Translations under genes and position numbers: made by a program
Assembly (NCBI RefSeq): GCF_965363235.1
Contig: NC_134846.1
Location: 62,051,121-62,115,120 of the forward strand
Source of the DNA: Mytilus galloprovincialis
Lineage: Eukaryota > Mollusca > Bivalvia > Mytilida > Mytilidae
Length of the DNA: 64,000 nucleotides
Direction: 5' to 3'
The notes under the pieces: model-generated
The model's input: the letters and a program-made list of their open reading frames with translations, nothing else
Database searches by the model: none
What the model was told of the DNA's origin: nothing
Shown here: positions 19,986 through 32,356 of the stretch, one piece after another
Layout: each line of letters starts with the position of its first letter
How positions within the stretch are numbered: position 1 is the stretch's first letter

Positions 19986-21377
19986 AGCTCACCTGGCCTA
20001 AAAGGCCATGTGAGCTTTTCTCATCACTTGGCGTCCGTCGTCGTCGTCGTCGACGTCGTCGTCGTCGTTAACAATTTTTCAAACATCTTCTCCTCTGAAA
20101 CTACTGAATGGATTTGAATGAAACTTAGCATGATTGTTCCTTAGAGTATCCTGCACAAAGTGTGTGCTTCGATTTTTGATCCGTCAAAAAACATGGCCGC
20201 CGTTACTTAAAATAGAACATAGGGGTCAAATGCAGTTTTTGGCTTATATCTCAAAAACGAAAGCATTTAGAGCAAATCTGACACGGGATAAAAATGTTCA
20301 TTAGGTCAAGATCTATCAGCCCTGAAATGTTCAGATGAATCAAACAAACCATTGTTGGGTTGCTGCCACTTAATTGGTTATTTTAAGGAAATTTTGCAGT
20401 TTTTGGTCATTATCTTGAATATTATTATAGATAAAGATAAACTGTAAACAGCAAAAATGATCAGCAGAGTAAGATCTACAAATAAGTTAATATGACCAAA
20501 ATTGTCAATTGACCCCTTAAGGGGTTATTGTCCTTTAATGACAATTTTTCACAATTTGTTCATCATATTTGCTAACTTTAAAAAATCTTCTCCTCTGAAA
20601 CTGCTGAATGGATTTGGATGAAACTTAGCATGATTGTTCCTTAGATTATCCTGCACAAAGTGTGTGCTTCGATTTTTGATCCGTCAAAAAACATGGCCGC
20701 CGTTACTGAAAATAGAACATAGGGGTCAAATGCAGTTTTTGGCTTATATCTCAAAAACGAAAGCATTTAGAGCAAATCTGACATGAGGTAAAAATGTTCA
20801 TTAGGTCAAGATCTATCAGCCCTGAAATTTTCAGATGAATCAAACAAACCATTGTTGGGTTGCTGCCACTTAATTGGTAATTTTAAGGAAACTTTGCAGT
20901 TTTTGGTCATTATCTTGAATATTATTATAGATACAGATAAACTGTTAAAAGCAAAAATGTTAAGCAAAGTAAGATCTACAAATAAGTCAATTTGACCAAA
21001 ATTGTCAATTGACCTCTTAAGGAGTTATTGCCCTTTAAAGACTTTTTTTCACAATTTGTTCATGATGTTGACTTACTTTAAAAAATCTTCTCCTTTGAAA
21101 CTGCTGTATCAATTTCAGCCAAACTTAGGCTAAATGAGTTTTAGAGTTTCAGAGTATCTAGTATAAATTTTATATTTCATTTCCTTTGTATGTCAAGAAA
21201 CATAGCTCCTATGGCTAAAATAGAACATAGGAGAAAATGATTTTTTTTTTTGCTTTTGAAGAAAATAGGACGATTCAAAGAACATTTAAATAAATTGAAA
21301 AGCCAAAATAATCATTGATGAGAGATTAAACCCAAAAAATTCAGGTGAGCGATTCAGGCTCTTGAGAGCCTCTTGTT
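19986..21377. repeat. Mollusc dispersed repeat with internal ~500-bp duplication
   Basis: The left end is AGCTCACCTGGCCTAAAAGG with a CGT/ACG triplet run (about 20035-20075). The right end is CAGGTGAGCGATTCAGGCTC, then TTGAGAGCCTCTTG. The ends are partly inverted (CTCACCTG/CAGGTGAG). Internally the block from CTTCTCCTCTGAAACTACTG through the ATGGCCGCC phrase to a poly-T region repeats: first about 20080-20575, then 20583-21060, with a partial third start at 21083. There is no coding capacity. A partial copy at 7914-10216 is interrupted. Confidence 0.75.
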
Positions 21378-21380
21378 TTC

Positions 21381-21510
21381 TGGCGGATCCACAAATTTTC
21401 ATAATGTTAATGGGGCACTGACTGCCTAAGAGGGGCTCATTCCAGTCATTCTCCATTTATTCCCTTAATAAACAACCAAATTTTCCCACCTCTGCCTGTA
21501 GGCATCAATC
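21381..21510. mobile_element. Decayed hAT-like MITE fragment (GGCGGATCC family)
   Basis: CTGGCGGATCCACAAATTTT followed by GGGGCACTGACTGCC is the left half of the family seen at 34695, where GGCGGATCCAGAACTTTTC precedes GGGGGGCACTGACTG. The right terminus is not recognisable. Confidence 0.5.
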
Positions 21511-21949
21511 TTTACAATTTCTAAAGAGTGTTTAGTTTGTATTTGTTTTTGTCTGATATTACAAGCAATTCATCGGCATATAACATGCAAGGGATGTTTT
21601 GTTACAGTTATTTAATGTAAAACATTTAGTTCTAATAACATAGGTGTTTCAATACAGTAACATCTGATGTAATCAACCTGATGTTACTAGCTTTGGAAGG
21701 TAGTTGAAATATACAAATGTATACCAGGACTGTTCCTTAGGGTACTCTGAATGCTTTTGTAGATGTTGATTGTTTCTCCGGCTCATTAAATTCGAAAATA
21801 TTTAGATCTTTCAGATATGAAGACGGTCGGCTACTCACTGGAAATGAAAGTATCGAAAAATTAGAAAAAACAGGTGGCTCAGATTAAGATAAAAAAAAAA
21901 GACATTCTGTGTGTGCCTGTCCCAAGTGATTGATTGATTGTTGGTTGCA

Positions 21950-22330
21950 AGAGCCTGCAATTCAGTGGTTGTCGTTTGTTACTGTACATGTGTTATATAT
22001 TTGTTTTTCGTTCATGATTTTGTACATAGATTAGGCCGTTACTTTTCTCGTTCGAATTGTTTTACATTTGAAATTTCAGGGCCTTTTACAGCTGACTATG
22101 CGGTATTGTGTTGGTCATTGTTGAAGGCTGTACGGTCACGGTGCCATATAGTTGTTATGTCTTAATTTAAACATATTTTATTTTCAAAAGTATATAAAAA
22201 AAGATTGAATACAAGTTATAACAACACTAGTGACCTCCTCTCCCTATATGATTGTTAATTTCTGTGTCATTTGGTCTCTTGTGCATGGAGAGTTGTCTCA
22301 TTAGCAATCATACCACATCTTCTTTTTTGT
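21950..22330. repeat. Mussel dispersed repeat (GTTGTCTCATTGGCAAT family)
   Basis: It contains GGTTGTCGTTTGTTACTG, ACATAGATTAGGCCGTTAC, AGCTGACTATGCGGTA, TTGTTGAAGGCTGTACGG and GAGTTGTCTCATTAGCAATC, and ends ACCACATCTTCTTTT. Other copies are at 23256-23420, 28380-28530 (reverse), 32690-32930 (reverse), 56525-56655 and 59340-59580. It looks like a very abundant family, useful as a mussel marker. I do not know its class. Confidence 0.65.
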
Positions 22331-23255
22331 ATATTTATATTATGTTAACATCACAGTAAAGTGTGACATTTAACAAAATAATTAAGAAACAAATTTTAGT
22401 GGTTAAGTTTTGTGGTTAAGTTTTGTCTAGTCTAATAGTCTTTGCTGATGTTGTCTTTTGTCGTCTCTTCCTTATTTACAATGGTATTATTTGTTCTCTT
22501 CGACTTATGATTTTTGATTGCATCCTTCGTATATATCTTCTGTCTCTTTATAATTCAGCGGAGGACATTTTAGCGCCAAAGTAGAACCCGTGTTGGTGCC
22601 CGATTTTTAACCCATTTTAGCAAAAATTAAAATTGTCAATGCACATTTTACCGAAAAATTTTATGATAATAAATAATATATAATACATGATTTTTTTTAA
22701 TAGACTCAAGACAGCACAATATAAACATATGATATCCTAGATAAAATACAGCACTTAAAGTAAAAGATTATAAATCAAATATTAAAAGTCCGTTCTAAAC
22801 TGGAATTTATATCCTAGAGAACGTACGTATTGGGTCTGGATATACCCCCTGTACATTAATATTTTTTTAGTGGAATTGCACTATGAACTGTTCTTTCTCT
22901 TTACCTTGTCTAGATTGTGGTGCATATTCGTCTGTACTTCGTATTTGTATATATGTTGTTGTTTGTGATAATAGTACCAAGAAAAACGTAAATAGCTGAG
23001 TGACAACTATAAAATTGCTCATTATAAAGCCAAAAGCTTATGTGGGAATATAGAATCTTCCGTTACATATAAGTCTGTCTACACATTCACCAGTCTGTTT
23101 ACATGTTTAGCAGTCTGCCTATGTCCACTAGTCCGTCTTCATTTCTATTGGCTTTGAAATAGCTTTCAGTATAAATCGTGAATACTTTTATTTCGGTGCT
23201 TTGTGTCTAATGTTTTTATTTGAGTGATTATTGCACCGTACCAACATTTTAAGTG
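22331..23255. other. Intergenic, nothing firmly recognised
   Basis: AT-rich sequence with no credible exon. It separates two copies of the same mussel repeat family. Confidence 0.3.
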
Positions 23256-23420
23256 AAGTCAATTGAAACTGATAATTTAGTTTTTACTTGTGGTGTGCTG
23301 TCCCAGGTTGGGGTGTTGAGTTTAAGGCCGCCACATTCTTTATGTGTCAGTTTCTCATTGTTGAAGGCCGTACAGTGGCCTTTAATTACTTATACTACCA
23401 CGTCTTATTTGTATCATAAG
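23256..23420. repeat. Mussel dispersed repeat, second copy
   Basis: It carries TGCTGTCCCAGGTTGGGG, AGTTTCTCATTGTTGAAGGC, then CGTACAGTGGCC, matching the middle of the family at 21950-22330. It is truncated at both ends. Confidence 0.5.
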
Positions 23421-23939
23421 TGCTGCTGGATGGTGGCCAACCCTATGCACCTTTAGTACAGGCTGAATATTTTTGTAGATTTTGTATAGCTCACACTAAT
23501 GGGGGTAGACTAGTTCCTGTGCTTCCACGTCAATCATGCTGGTTTGTGCGGATGTACATATCTCCTCTAGGTTTGATGAAGTTTCATCCGTATCGGACTT
23601 GTTCTCATGAATGAAAGCTTGAAGTCGTGGAGTATAACTCCATCCGTGCTTTCTATGATTATTTTTTTTTACGTGATGGTACAAGTGTGCATTGCATGAT
23701 TTATCATGTGAACATGTGGAGTCATGTCACCATATCACGTCGGAGACATCATAGACCTCTGTCCAGGGAAAAATATACTAACTGACCTGAAGTGGTTTAA
23801 ATAGTTTAGTCGAAGATACCAAGGGTTCACGAATGAGAATGGATGTGAACACCACATCAGTATGTGCTTCGTGTGTATAAATTTAACATGATTGTATATA
23901 TCCATTGCTATAGATAATTTAGCTTATCTGTAAAAACAA

Positions 23940-24690
23940 GAGGCTGTCACAACGACAGCAAACCGGATTTATTAACATTTATTTGTGTCCCATCAATATC
24001 ACAAGAACCATTACTGATGAATGGTGAAAGTGAAAATCGTCAATATCAAATTTGACGTCATCAGTATCAACATATTAAAATTTGAAAAGCTTAGATTGAA
24101 TGGTTCATGAGTAAATGCAATAAAGTGAATGGAAACGCCATTTTACGATCTTTCAAGAACCATAACTCCTGAATGGTAAAAGTCAAAATCTTCATTATTG
24201 AACTTGACCTCTATTTTGTCATCAGTAACAACATATAAAAAAATTTCAAAAGCTTTGGTTGAATGGTTAATGAGAAAATGCACGGACACGACTGGAAACA
24301 CCATTTTTCAATCTTTCAAGAACCATAACTCCTGAACGGTAAAAGTCAAAATCGTCATTATTGAACTTGACCTCCATTTTGCCATCAGTAACAACATATT
24401 AAAATTTCGGAAGCTTTGGTAGAACAGTTCATGCGTAATTGCACGGACACGACTGGAAAAACCATTTTTCAATCTTTCAAGAACCATAACTCCAGAACGG
24501 TAAAAGTCAAAATCGCCATTATTGAACTTGACCTTCATTTAGTTGTCAGTAACAACATATTAAATTTTTTAAAGCTTTGGTTGAACGGTTCATGAGTTAA
24601 TGCACGGACAACATGTGATTGCCGCCCGGCCGCCCGCCCGCCGGCCGTACATCCCCAAATCAATAACCGACATTTTTGTTACAAAAATCT
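23940..24690. repeat. Bivalve repeat with four ~150-165 bp internal units
   Basis: It opens ACAAGAGGCTGTCACAACGA and closes ACAAAAATCTGGTTAATAAC. Four internal units each begin near CTTTCAAGAACCATAACTCC (the first as ACAAGAACCATTACTG) and include GTAACAACATATTAAAATTT, then GAAGCTTTGGT, GCACGGACACGACTGG. They start near 24001, 24155, 24318 and 24478. A GC-rich block CCGCCCGGCCGCCCGCCC lies near 24620. There is no coding potential; a minus-strand 76-residue frame here is a shadow of the repeated units. Confidence 0.7.
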
Positions 24691-25281
24691 GGTTAATAAC
24701 ATCTTCATGCCTTATATATCATGAACTGTAGTACGACGCTAGATTAAAACTGACGTGGAAAGGTAACACCAGGCCACCGAAAGCTTCATTTTTATGAAGC
24801 CCAGGTGGTCGTGTGGTCTAGCGCACCGGTTAGAGAAGATTTAGAACACATGTTTATTAATTGTGTCAATTTGTCACAAGTAACTGATTTTTTGAAGGAT
24901 TTTTTAATAAATTTTATGTGTAATGCTGATGATAACTTTGTAAATATGCTTGATTTTTACCAAGCGATGCTTATGGGTTTTTTTGAAGAGAAGTAACGGA
25001 TTTAATTTTTATTTCGCTAATTTTTATGAGTGTAGAAAGATTTAGTATCTATAAAAGAAGAAATTTCATATTGTTGAATCCTCAAGCTAAATTCAATTTA
25101 GTAGACTATTTTAAAACATTATTAGAAAAATACATCTCTCACTATTTTTATCTTTTAAATCAGAGAAAAGAACATTTCTTAATAGAAAAATATTTTATAT
25201 TGGACAATCCCGTTATCAAAGTAACAGATAACCATGCAGAAATATTATATTAATTAAACTGTCAATTGTTCTTGAACAATT

Positions 25282-26140
25282 GAGAGGTCTTTCCTTTTGT
25301 AATGTAAAATACATGTTCCAACAGACGTAGAATGTATTGAAAAGGTCAAGGTCAACCATAAAAAGCTCGAAAACACACTAAAAATCCTTTATATAAGGTT
25401 AAAAACACTAAATTCGCACTCTGGGACATGACCTTGACCTTTGACCTTTTGACCTTTGGCAAGGTCATTAATCCCCAATGCCATTACTGAAGACCCCAAG
25501 GGTCTAGGACCTTTGGTTATATAATAAAAGCTGATTTTGTGTTTTCAGAAACCTAAAACAGGCTTTATGCCCCTTAAAAAAAGGTCAAATCTCTTCGGTC
25601 AAAATGTAACAAAAATGCACGGTAATGACCCAAACATTTTCCACTATTTAAAACTTCTGTAAGTATAATGGTTGCTGAGATTATTCCATAACAAGGTGTA
25701 AGGTCAAAGGTCAAGGTCAACATACAAATTTGACCTTGAGATATTTTTCGAAGATACATGAATTGAAGATGAATGGTGAAGATTCTAGGTCTCTACAACT
25801 TACGGTTTCTGAGTTTTGGTGGTCCACCGACACCGGTTAATTTTCATAGGGGCATAACCCTACCAATGAGTCGTTGAATCTTTTCGATCCAAATGTAACG
25901 AAGAACCGGGGTCTGGTCCTGAACAAATTTCACCCTTTGTTTTTTTTCTACCTATTATGGTTACGGTGTTGGAACGATAACAAGGTTTTTTGGTTTCGGA
26001 GGGATTACTCCGAACCGACAAAATATTTCGACTAACAGGGTGAGTTCCAGATAGGTATTCATGACACCGATACAAAGTGTGAACATGAAAGCGACACGTC
26101 TTACGGTTTAGGCTGCTAACTTCGTCAAAGTTTGGCGGAA

Positions 26141-26192
<52 letters not shown>

Positions 26193-26241
26193 CAGAAGAA
26201 ATACAGTAAGGTCTTTCCCTTTTGTAAAAGGAAAGACCTTA
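25282..26241. mobile_element. TIR element with GAGGTCTTTCCTTTT ends
   Basis: The left end is AGAGGTCTTTCCTTTTGTAA and the right end is TTTGTAAAAGGAAAGACCTT; about 16 bp are inverted matches. It carries phrases rich in AAGGTCAAGGTCA and an (AAT)n microsatellite. It lies in the 3' UTR of the LINE at 24833-26389. No transposase is visible. A 130-residue minus-strand frame here is mostly the AAT run translated as poly-Ile and is not a gene. The target duplication is not clear. Confidence 0.6.
26141..26190. repeat. (AAT)n microsatellite
   Basis: About 16 uninterrupted AAT triplets, inside the GAGGTCTTTCC element. The length and purity suggest polymorphism. Confidence 0.95.
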
Positions 26242-26600
26242 ATTATAAACATACTAGTATCTGAACTTACATTGAATTTCTATATGTTTGTAACTGATTA
26301 TATTATGTAACTGTCTGTTTGTGACACCAGGTACTGTCTGGTGAATGTTTCATTGTACATATTTGAATAAAATTTTATCAAGAGAAAAAACGCGCCGGTT
26401 ACAGTGCAGGCGATTTGGTGTCACGATATCTCAGTAGCATGGGTTCCAATCCCGGCGAGGGAAGAACAAAAAATTTGCGAAAGCAAATTTACAGATCTAA
26501 CATTGTTGGGTTGATGTTTAGACGAGTTGTATATAAATACGATGAAGCTTTCGCAACTCTAAACTAATAAAAAAGATAATATTTCTTTTTTTTCATAATT

Positions 26601-28379
26601 TTTTTAAATGACGTCGCCGAAGTTCCATTACAAGGGGGGAATAAGCTTCTCATGCCACTACTTGCAAAAAATTGGCCTGATCCTTGTTATCCCCTAAGGA
26701 ATCATGCCAATTTTTCCGGGGGGAAATAATGGATCGATCTAGTATTTCACCCCGGAAAAATGACAAGGGGAAAATGGCTATAGCCTATGACACCGGAACG
26801 TCACAGAAATCAATGAAAATATCGTATGCAAGTCATATGAGTACGATTTTTGAAAGGTGACAACAAAAAACACAATAACGTATTTACCAGAGTAGTAATA
26901 AGTTTTGGAGGCAGCTTTATACCTGGAATTAAATATGCCAATATTTTACCATTATTAATAAATGGGAGAATCCCTTGTCTTATAGTGAAAATGCTTCATA
27001 ATATAGTGAAAAGGGCTACTTAAAATTGATTTCATCAGTTGCTGAATTTGACTAGGAAGTAGGACCTTTCATAGATTTAATAACAAAGACATATTGGATA
27101 AATTGTAATAAATTTATAGTATACGTAGGTCTTTACAGTTCAAAAAAATGTATGCAAGAACGGAAGAAAATCAACAATATTCTGTTGCAAAATCCTAAAA
27201 TCCAACCGTATTCATCAAACACGTTTTCGGTTAATATTCTAAATTAATGTACATAGTTTTGCAAACTTCAACCATGGCCCAAAGGAAGAATTTATGAGTG
27301 TCGTCATGATAAACCAATACAGGATATCCCTGATCATATATTATTATGAATTCTTTGGATACGCAAATACGACACGACATTTGTTACATAAGATACAAGT
27401 GCTTCGAAGAAGAGTCGATGTACTTAAAAGGCCTGGGGGTCTTTTCCCAAAAAAAAGTCGTACGATAACAATTGATCGTACGTTATGCTGACATGTTCTT
27501 GACCTACGAGTATTATTTTTCTCGTAAGATTTTATGTGACGATGTAGGATATACTATCTGAAGTACAAATCCTAAAAATACCCATATAAAATTATAAGAT
27601 AAGATAAGAATTGTATCCATGAAATTAAGACACAAGGACGGGCATGTAACACATATTACCGATATTATTAGAAAAATTAGCAGAAATTGAATGTTTAGTT
27701 ATATACCAGAATAGACATTTATCATGAATGTCCAAAGAGGTCGTCAGAAATATTTATAATATGTTCACTTCATTGATTGAACAGTGTGAACATTCTATAT
27801 GTATTTAAGGAAAATCAAACACTTCTTATGACAGTTTTCTCTAGATCGACGTTAATTTGTTTTATAGAAGGTTTTGTAAAGAAGGTACTATAGTATACCC
27901 TTTAACTTTGGTACGGTTTTGGTTTAGAAGTTTTTAAGTTCGAATTGGAAATTATTTGGTACCGCATTAATTGATATGTAGATCAACACGGTTGTTCACC
28001 TTTCAAAAACTTTCTGCACTAAAGACTTTTAATGTAATTTTCGAAAACCAATTCAGTATATCAAATGTATTACACTGTAGATGTCTTTGGTAAAATATAT
28101 TTAAACTTTTAATTTAATGCTTCACATGCTGGTATTGAGGTCCTTTAAAAAATTGATTAAAATTTACTTGATAAATCACCGAGCTCGTATAAGAAAACAT
28201 CGCCATTAAATAATTCTTATGCCGAATACAAAAAAAAAGAGCTATAACACTACTTTTTCAAAGAACCCATGAAAATAACTCGATCAACGTAGTTTCCCCC
28301 CTGTAGAACCCACAGTGATAAGTGTGTAAAAATCCCCATTTAAAATTCGAACCCCTAATTAGATAAAAGAAGAAGTTGT
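26601..28379. other. Intergenic, no supported gene
   Basis: About 1.8 kb of AT-rich sequence. Near 26630-26830 are G-rich and C-rich runs in opposite orientation (TTACAAGGGGGGAATAAG; TTTCACCCCGGAAAAATGAC) that could be an old MITE, but no clean ends are visible. A 65-residue frame at 27294-27491 has no recognisable feature. Confidence 0.35.
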
Positions 28380-28530
28380 ATGAGTGCCAATCAGACAACT
28401 CTCCATCCAAGTAACAACTTATAAAGGTCAGCCAATGCCCATTATAGGTTAAAGTACTTCAAAACGGAGCATTGGATCGACGCTGTGAACGTTCATATAA
28501 TGCATCAATAAGGAACAAATTAAAAGGCTA
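28380..28530 (-). repeat. Mussel dispersed repeat, reverse copy
   Basis: TTGTATGAGTGCCAATCAGA, then CAACTCTCCATCCAAG, is the reverse complement of the GTTGTCTCATTGGCA family. It directly precedes the LINE that starts near 28535. Confidence 0.5.
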
Positions 28531-29314
28531 AATAGTTCGATTCCGAAAGAATTTTGGAGTGAAATTAACAAGCTAGGTCCGAAAAAGGTCAATCAAAATA
28601 TTGACAGTGTTATAAAAGAGGATGGTGATATCAGCTACGACCAAGAAGTTATACGTGAACGACGGAAAGAGGAATACTCATAGATCTTCAAATCAGATAC
28701 AACGCTAGTTGACGATGCTTTCATTAACAATTTACAAGAAATGAACCGCAAGTTGGAAAGTGAATACGAAAATTTAACGACTCATATTGATGAAATATTA
28801 AAAGCGGACGATATGAACAGTAACATCTCATTAGAAGAAATCGAATCAGCTATGAAACACGCCAAACTAGGAAAAGCTGTAGGTATTGACAACTTGCCAA
28901 ATGAAGTATTGCGAAACACCAGCTTATTAAGCGTGCTACAAAAGTTATTCAATGTGTGCTTCCCAAACGGTATAGTACCATCAATGTGGTGCAGTAGTAT
29001 AATTCACCCAATATTAAAAGACGGAAAAGACTATAGAGATCCCATGGGTAACCGTTGTATAAGTTTGATGTCGACAGTTGCAAAAATGTTCAGCTTTATC
29101 CTTAACAAAAGACTTGTAACATTTTTTGACCGTAACAACACTCTTTGTGAAGAACAGAACGGATTCAGAAAACTTCGTTCTTGTCTGGAACATATATTCA
29201 CGCTTGGTACTATTCTAAGAAATAGAAAAACTATGAAACTAGATACTTACCTTTGTTTCGTGGACTTTAGTAAGGCATTTTACTCTGTCAATCACAACTT
29301 TTTATGGCACAAGC

Positions 29315-29461
29315 TATTGGCGGATCCAGGGGGGGGGTTCTGGGGGTTGGCACCCCCCTTTTTTTGGACGATCAATGCATTTGAATGGGAGCATATAGTT
29401 GGAACCCCCCCCTTATCTCTGGGTTGGGACCCCCCTTTTAAAATGGCTGGATCCGCCCCTG
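29315..29461. mobile_element. 147-bp hAT-like MITE in the LINE RT domain, target duplication CAAGC
   Basis: The left end is TATTGGCGGATCCAGG and the right end is CTGGATCCGCCCCTG. CAAGC flanks both sides (29310-29314 and 29462-29466). The interior has long G and C runs. With one CAAGC copy kept, the LINE reads HKLLCAGIHGNMIKT without a break. The MITE therefore went into an open frame and is younger than the LINE copy. Related copies are at 34695, 38027 and 40592. Confidence 0.9.
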
Positions 29462-30670
29462 CAAGCTCCTTTGCGCAGGGATACATGGGAATATGATTAA
29501 GACTATCAAAAGTATGTATGCAAACTTGCAGAGTTGCATAAGATTGAACGGAAATGTGACAGATTGGTTCTCCGTAGATTCGGTGGTACAAGGGGACAAT
29601 ATGGCACCTACACTGTTTGCCCTGTTTATAAATGACTTATCGTTTGATATTAACTCCTTACATTGCGGTGTCAAACTTAATGAAAACTTAGAGATCAGTA
29701 TATTAATGTATGCGGATGATATTGTCTTGATTTCTGACACAGAGGAAAGTCTACAGTGTCAATTGTCGAAGCTTATGGAATGGTCCTCTAAATGGAATCT
29801 ATATGTGAACTGCGATAAAACGAAAATACTTCACGCTCGAAAGTCTTCAACTGAACGGTCAAATTACAAGTTTGTCCTTGGCAATAAAACTGTTGACTAC
29901 ACATCGAGATACAGGTACTTAGGATTTACGATATCAGAAACGATAGACTATGCAGACAGTGCGACCGAATTGGTTACTGCAAGTAGCAGAGCTCTTGGTG
30001 CCCTAACATCAAAGTATTACCAGATTGATGGACTAGATTATGAAACGTTTACTAAGCTTTTCAGTAGTATGGTGAACCCAGTCATGGACTATTCATCGGG
30101 AGTGTGGGGCTACAAGATATATGATAAACTAGAGACCCTTCAAAACAGGGCTATAAGAACTTTTCTTGGTGTCGGAAAAAGTGCACCGAATCCAGCAATT
30201 TGTGGTGACATGGGTTGGACAAACTCCCTATATTCGTAGGCGGTGTAATATCATTAGACTTTGGCATCGAATCATGAGAATAAATTCCAAAAGATTGCCA
30301 CACAATTTTCGTATGGGACTCCGTTTTTTCCAAAACACATAAAAACACTTGGTATAACGATATAAAACAGTTGATGGCAAATTGTGAACTAAATAACCTG
30401 TTTAATACTAGTACAACTGTTGGACTAAGCGCAAAGTTCTTAGCTAATTTTGCCGAAAATGTGATGATGGATACTTTCTTCGAAAATTGGAAAAGAGATG
30501 TCAACAATATACAAAAGTTACGAACATTTAAACTTTTAAACTCAAACTTCGAAGCCCAATCGTATGTCAGGTCAGTGTTGTCAAGACAACAACGTTGAAG
30601 ACGAAAAACATTTTCTTATTTAGTGCCCTCAGTACTTATCAAAACGGAACACTTTTTTGCTGACTTTCAT

Positions 30671-32356
30671 AAGATAAGATAAGAATTTTATTAATCTAAT
30701 CAAGAACCCATAAAGGGCATCATTTTACAACACAATATGATTGGAAAAAGCAAAACAGAAAACTAATACCTTACTATAACGTTATGGACAGGATCAGAGC
30801 CTAACACAACATGTGTTTTATATAACTATTATATTAAATCTTATAACAATAAAATACTAAATTACTTCATATATTTTGTTTACATCTGGATCTTATTTCT
30901 AAACCTTTAATAATGTAATTTCCTAGGTACATGAGAGTTGGTAAATGCTCATTTGTGAACAGCCAGAAATATTTCTTATCATTAGGTAGTTCTTTAAAAT
31001 TAGTACAAAAAGTGATTACTTTATCAAATAATAATTTCCTCTGTTCATCATATAATGGACAATTTACTGTAAAATGGGTCTCATCTTCAATGATGACATA
31101 GACGTTGAGTTCTCTCTGTGTATTTTTTACTATATCTATCTTTCTCAATTTTAAGATCATGAGCACTTATTCTCATTTTACATATAGCTCTTCTTATACT
31201 AAAGTATTTAATTGACAAATAAGCCTCCTTTACCAAGTCAGTCTTGAGGTTGAAATAATTCTCTAATTTACTATTACCTTGTGATAAGGTTTCGGATCTT
31301 TTGACCAACCAAAATGTTTTAAAACTATTACAAAGTTTACATTTTACAAATTTAATTAATTTATTGAGCTTTGTATTTAAATTTTGTATATTAAGTGATT
31401 GAAGTACATATTTCATTATACATAGATGAATACCAACAATTAATGTTTTCTGCATCTAAAATTTTATTACAAACATAAGCATCATAAAGTAACCCTTTGT
31501 CCAACTTGTTAAGCCTGTGTACATATTTTACCATAGATATGACAGAAAAATAAAAGAGGAAATCTTGCAACCTCGGATAACACTGCTTAATTTGAGGCTT
31601 TCTTATTTACACCAAGAATATACTTTAAATATCTGAAATGTGATTTTTCCAAATAATCATTTATGTAGATTAATTCAAATAGATAATCACTTTTTTTCTT
31701 GCAAGCAGCAGAGTTAATTTTAAATGAACCCCAAATTTCACTACAATATAATAAAATTGGTTTTATTGTGTGATCATATAAATGAATTGGAGTATCAATA
31801 CTTGGATTACAAGCTGACATGGATTTTTGTAATTTAAATTTTGCCTTTAAGGATATTTTGAATAGCTCTTCTTTCCCCTGTTGAAAAAGACCACTAGAAG
31901 TAAAGACTATCCCTAAATATTTACATTTATTAACACATTCTATAGCCTCTTTATCTAAATAAAATGATTCCTTCAAAAATTTTCCAGGCTTGTTAAAAAT
32001 TAAAACTTTTGTTTTGGACAAGTTTACATCTAGACACCAGTCAATACAATAAGTATGCAATATATCAAGTCGGTTTTGAAGACCTTTTTTAGTGTTTGAT
32101 AATACAATAATGTCATCAGCGTACATAAGACAATCAATTCTACGACCATTGATATCAACAGCATCTGGACTTGGCTCAAATTTTGGAGGCAGATCGTTAA
32201 TGAAAAGCTTAAATAAGTTTGGACTTAGAACATTCCCCTGTCTTACCCAAACTAGTGAACCGAAAGATGGTGTTAATACATTGGCAACTTTCACAGACAT
32301 TTCATTCTTGCTGTACATATCTTTTAAAATAGTATAATATTTTCCAGATATGTTAT
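30671..32356 (-). mobile_element. Second LINE, reverse orientation, inserted in the first LINE's tail
   Basis: Minus-strand frame 32318-31587 gives WVRQGNVLSPNLFKLFINDL, CLMYADDIIVLSNT and CKYLGIVFTSSGLF. Two further frames give KLENYFNLKTDLVKEAYLS, RRAICKMRISAHDLKIEK and a knuckle EDETHFTVNCPLYDEQRK, ending near 30867. The 3' end carries a (CTTAT)n tail at 30671-30685 (plus-strand AAGATAAGATAAG). TTTCAT flanks it (30665-30670 and 32357-32362). It is 5'-truncated within the RT domain. The style (QGN/D-LSPNLFxxFINDLP, HxxCP tail) suits a CR1/L2-like LINE. Confidence 0.8.

Larger units (their letters stand above)
24833..26389 (+). mobile_element. 5'-truncated LINE inside a SINE
   Basis: The first 430 bp encodes a LINE C-terminus: REDLEHMFINCVNLSQV with the E-x-LEHxFxxC knuckle, ending FFEEK. 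A second frame follows at 25026-25253 (FSIYKRRNFILLNPQ), typical of the terminal helix of such ORF2 proteins; one frameshift plus a stop separate the two. The 3' end is TTGAATAAAATTTTATC. Flanks are GCGCACCGGTTA (24821-24832) and ACGCGCCGGTTA (26390-26401), a 12-bp target duplication with two mismatches. The 3' UTR is interrupted by a TIR element (25282-26241). There is no RT core, so it is inactive. Confidence 0.7.
24798..26600 (+). repeat. tRNA-derived SINE, split by a LINE insertion
   Basis: The left piece (about 24798-24832) reads GCCCAGGTGGTCGTGTGG, then TCTAGCGC. The right piece (26390 to about 26600) continues GCCGGTTACAGTGCAGGCG and holds GGGTTCCAATCCCGGCG, a good RNA polymerase III B-box/T-arm sequence. 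GTGGTCTAGCG would be the A-box/D-arm. Spacing suits a tRNA with a long variable arm (Leu- or Ser-like), so I infer a tRNA-derived SINE head. The body follows to about 26600. The two pieces are separated by 24833-26389. Confidence 0.6.

Noticed and set aside
25860-26252. 130-residue minus-strand frame with a poly-isoleucine run
   Set aside because: It is a translation of the (AAT)n microsatellite and TIR-element body; no start context, domain or splice signal supports a gene.
26390-26480. A functional tRNA gene
   Set aside because: The T-arm/B-box is good, but the D-arm half lies 1.5 kb away beyond an insertion and the acceptor stem cannot be formed; a SINE head explains it better.
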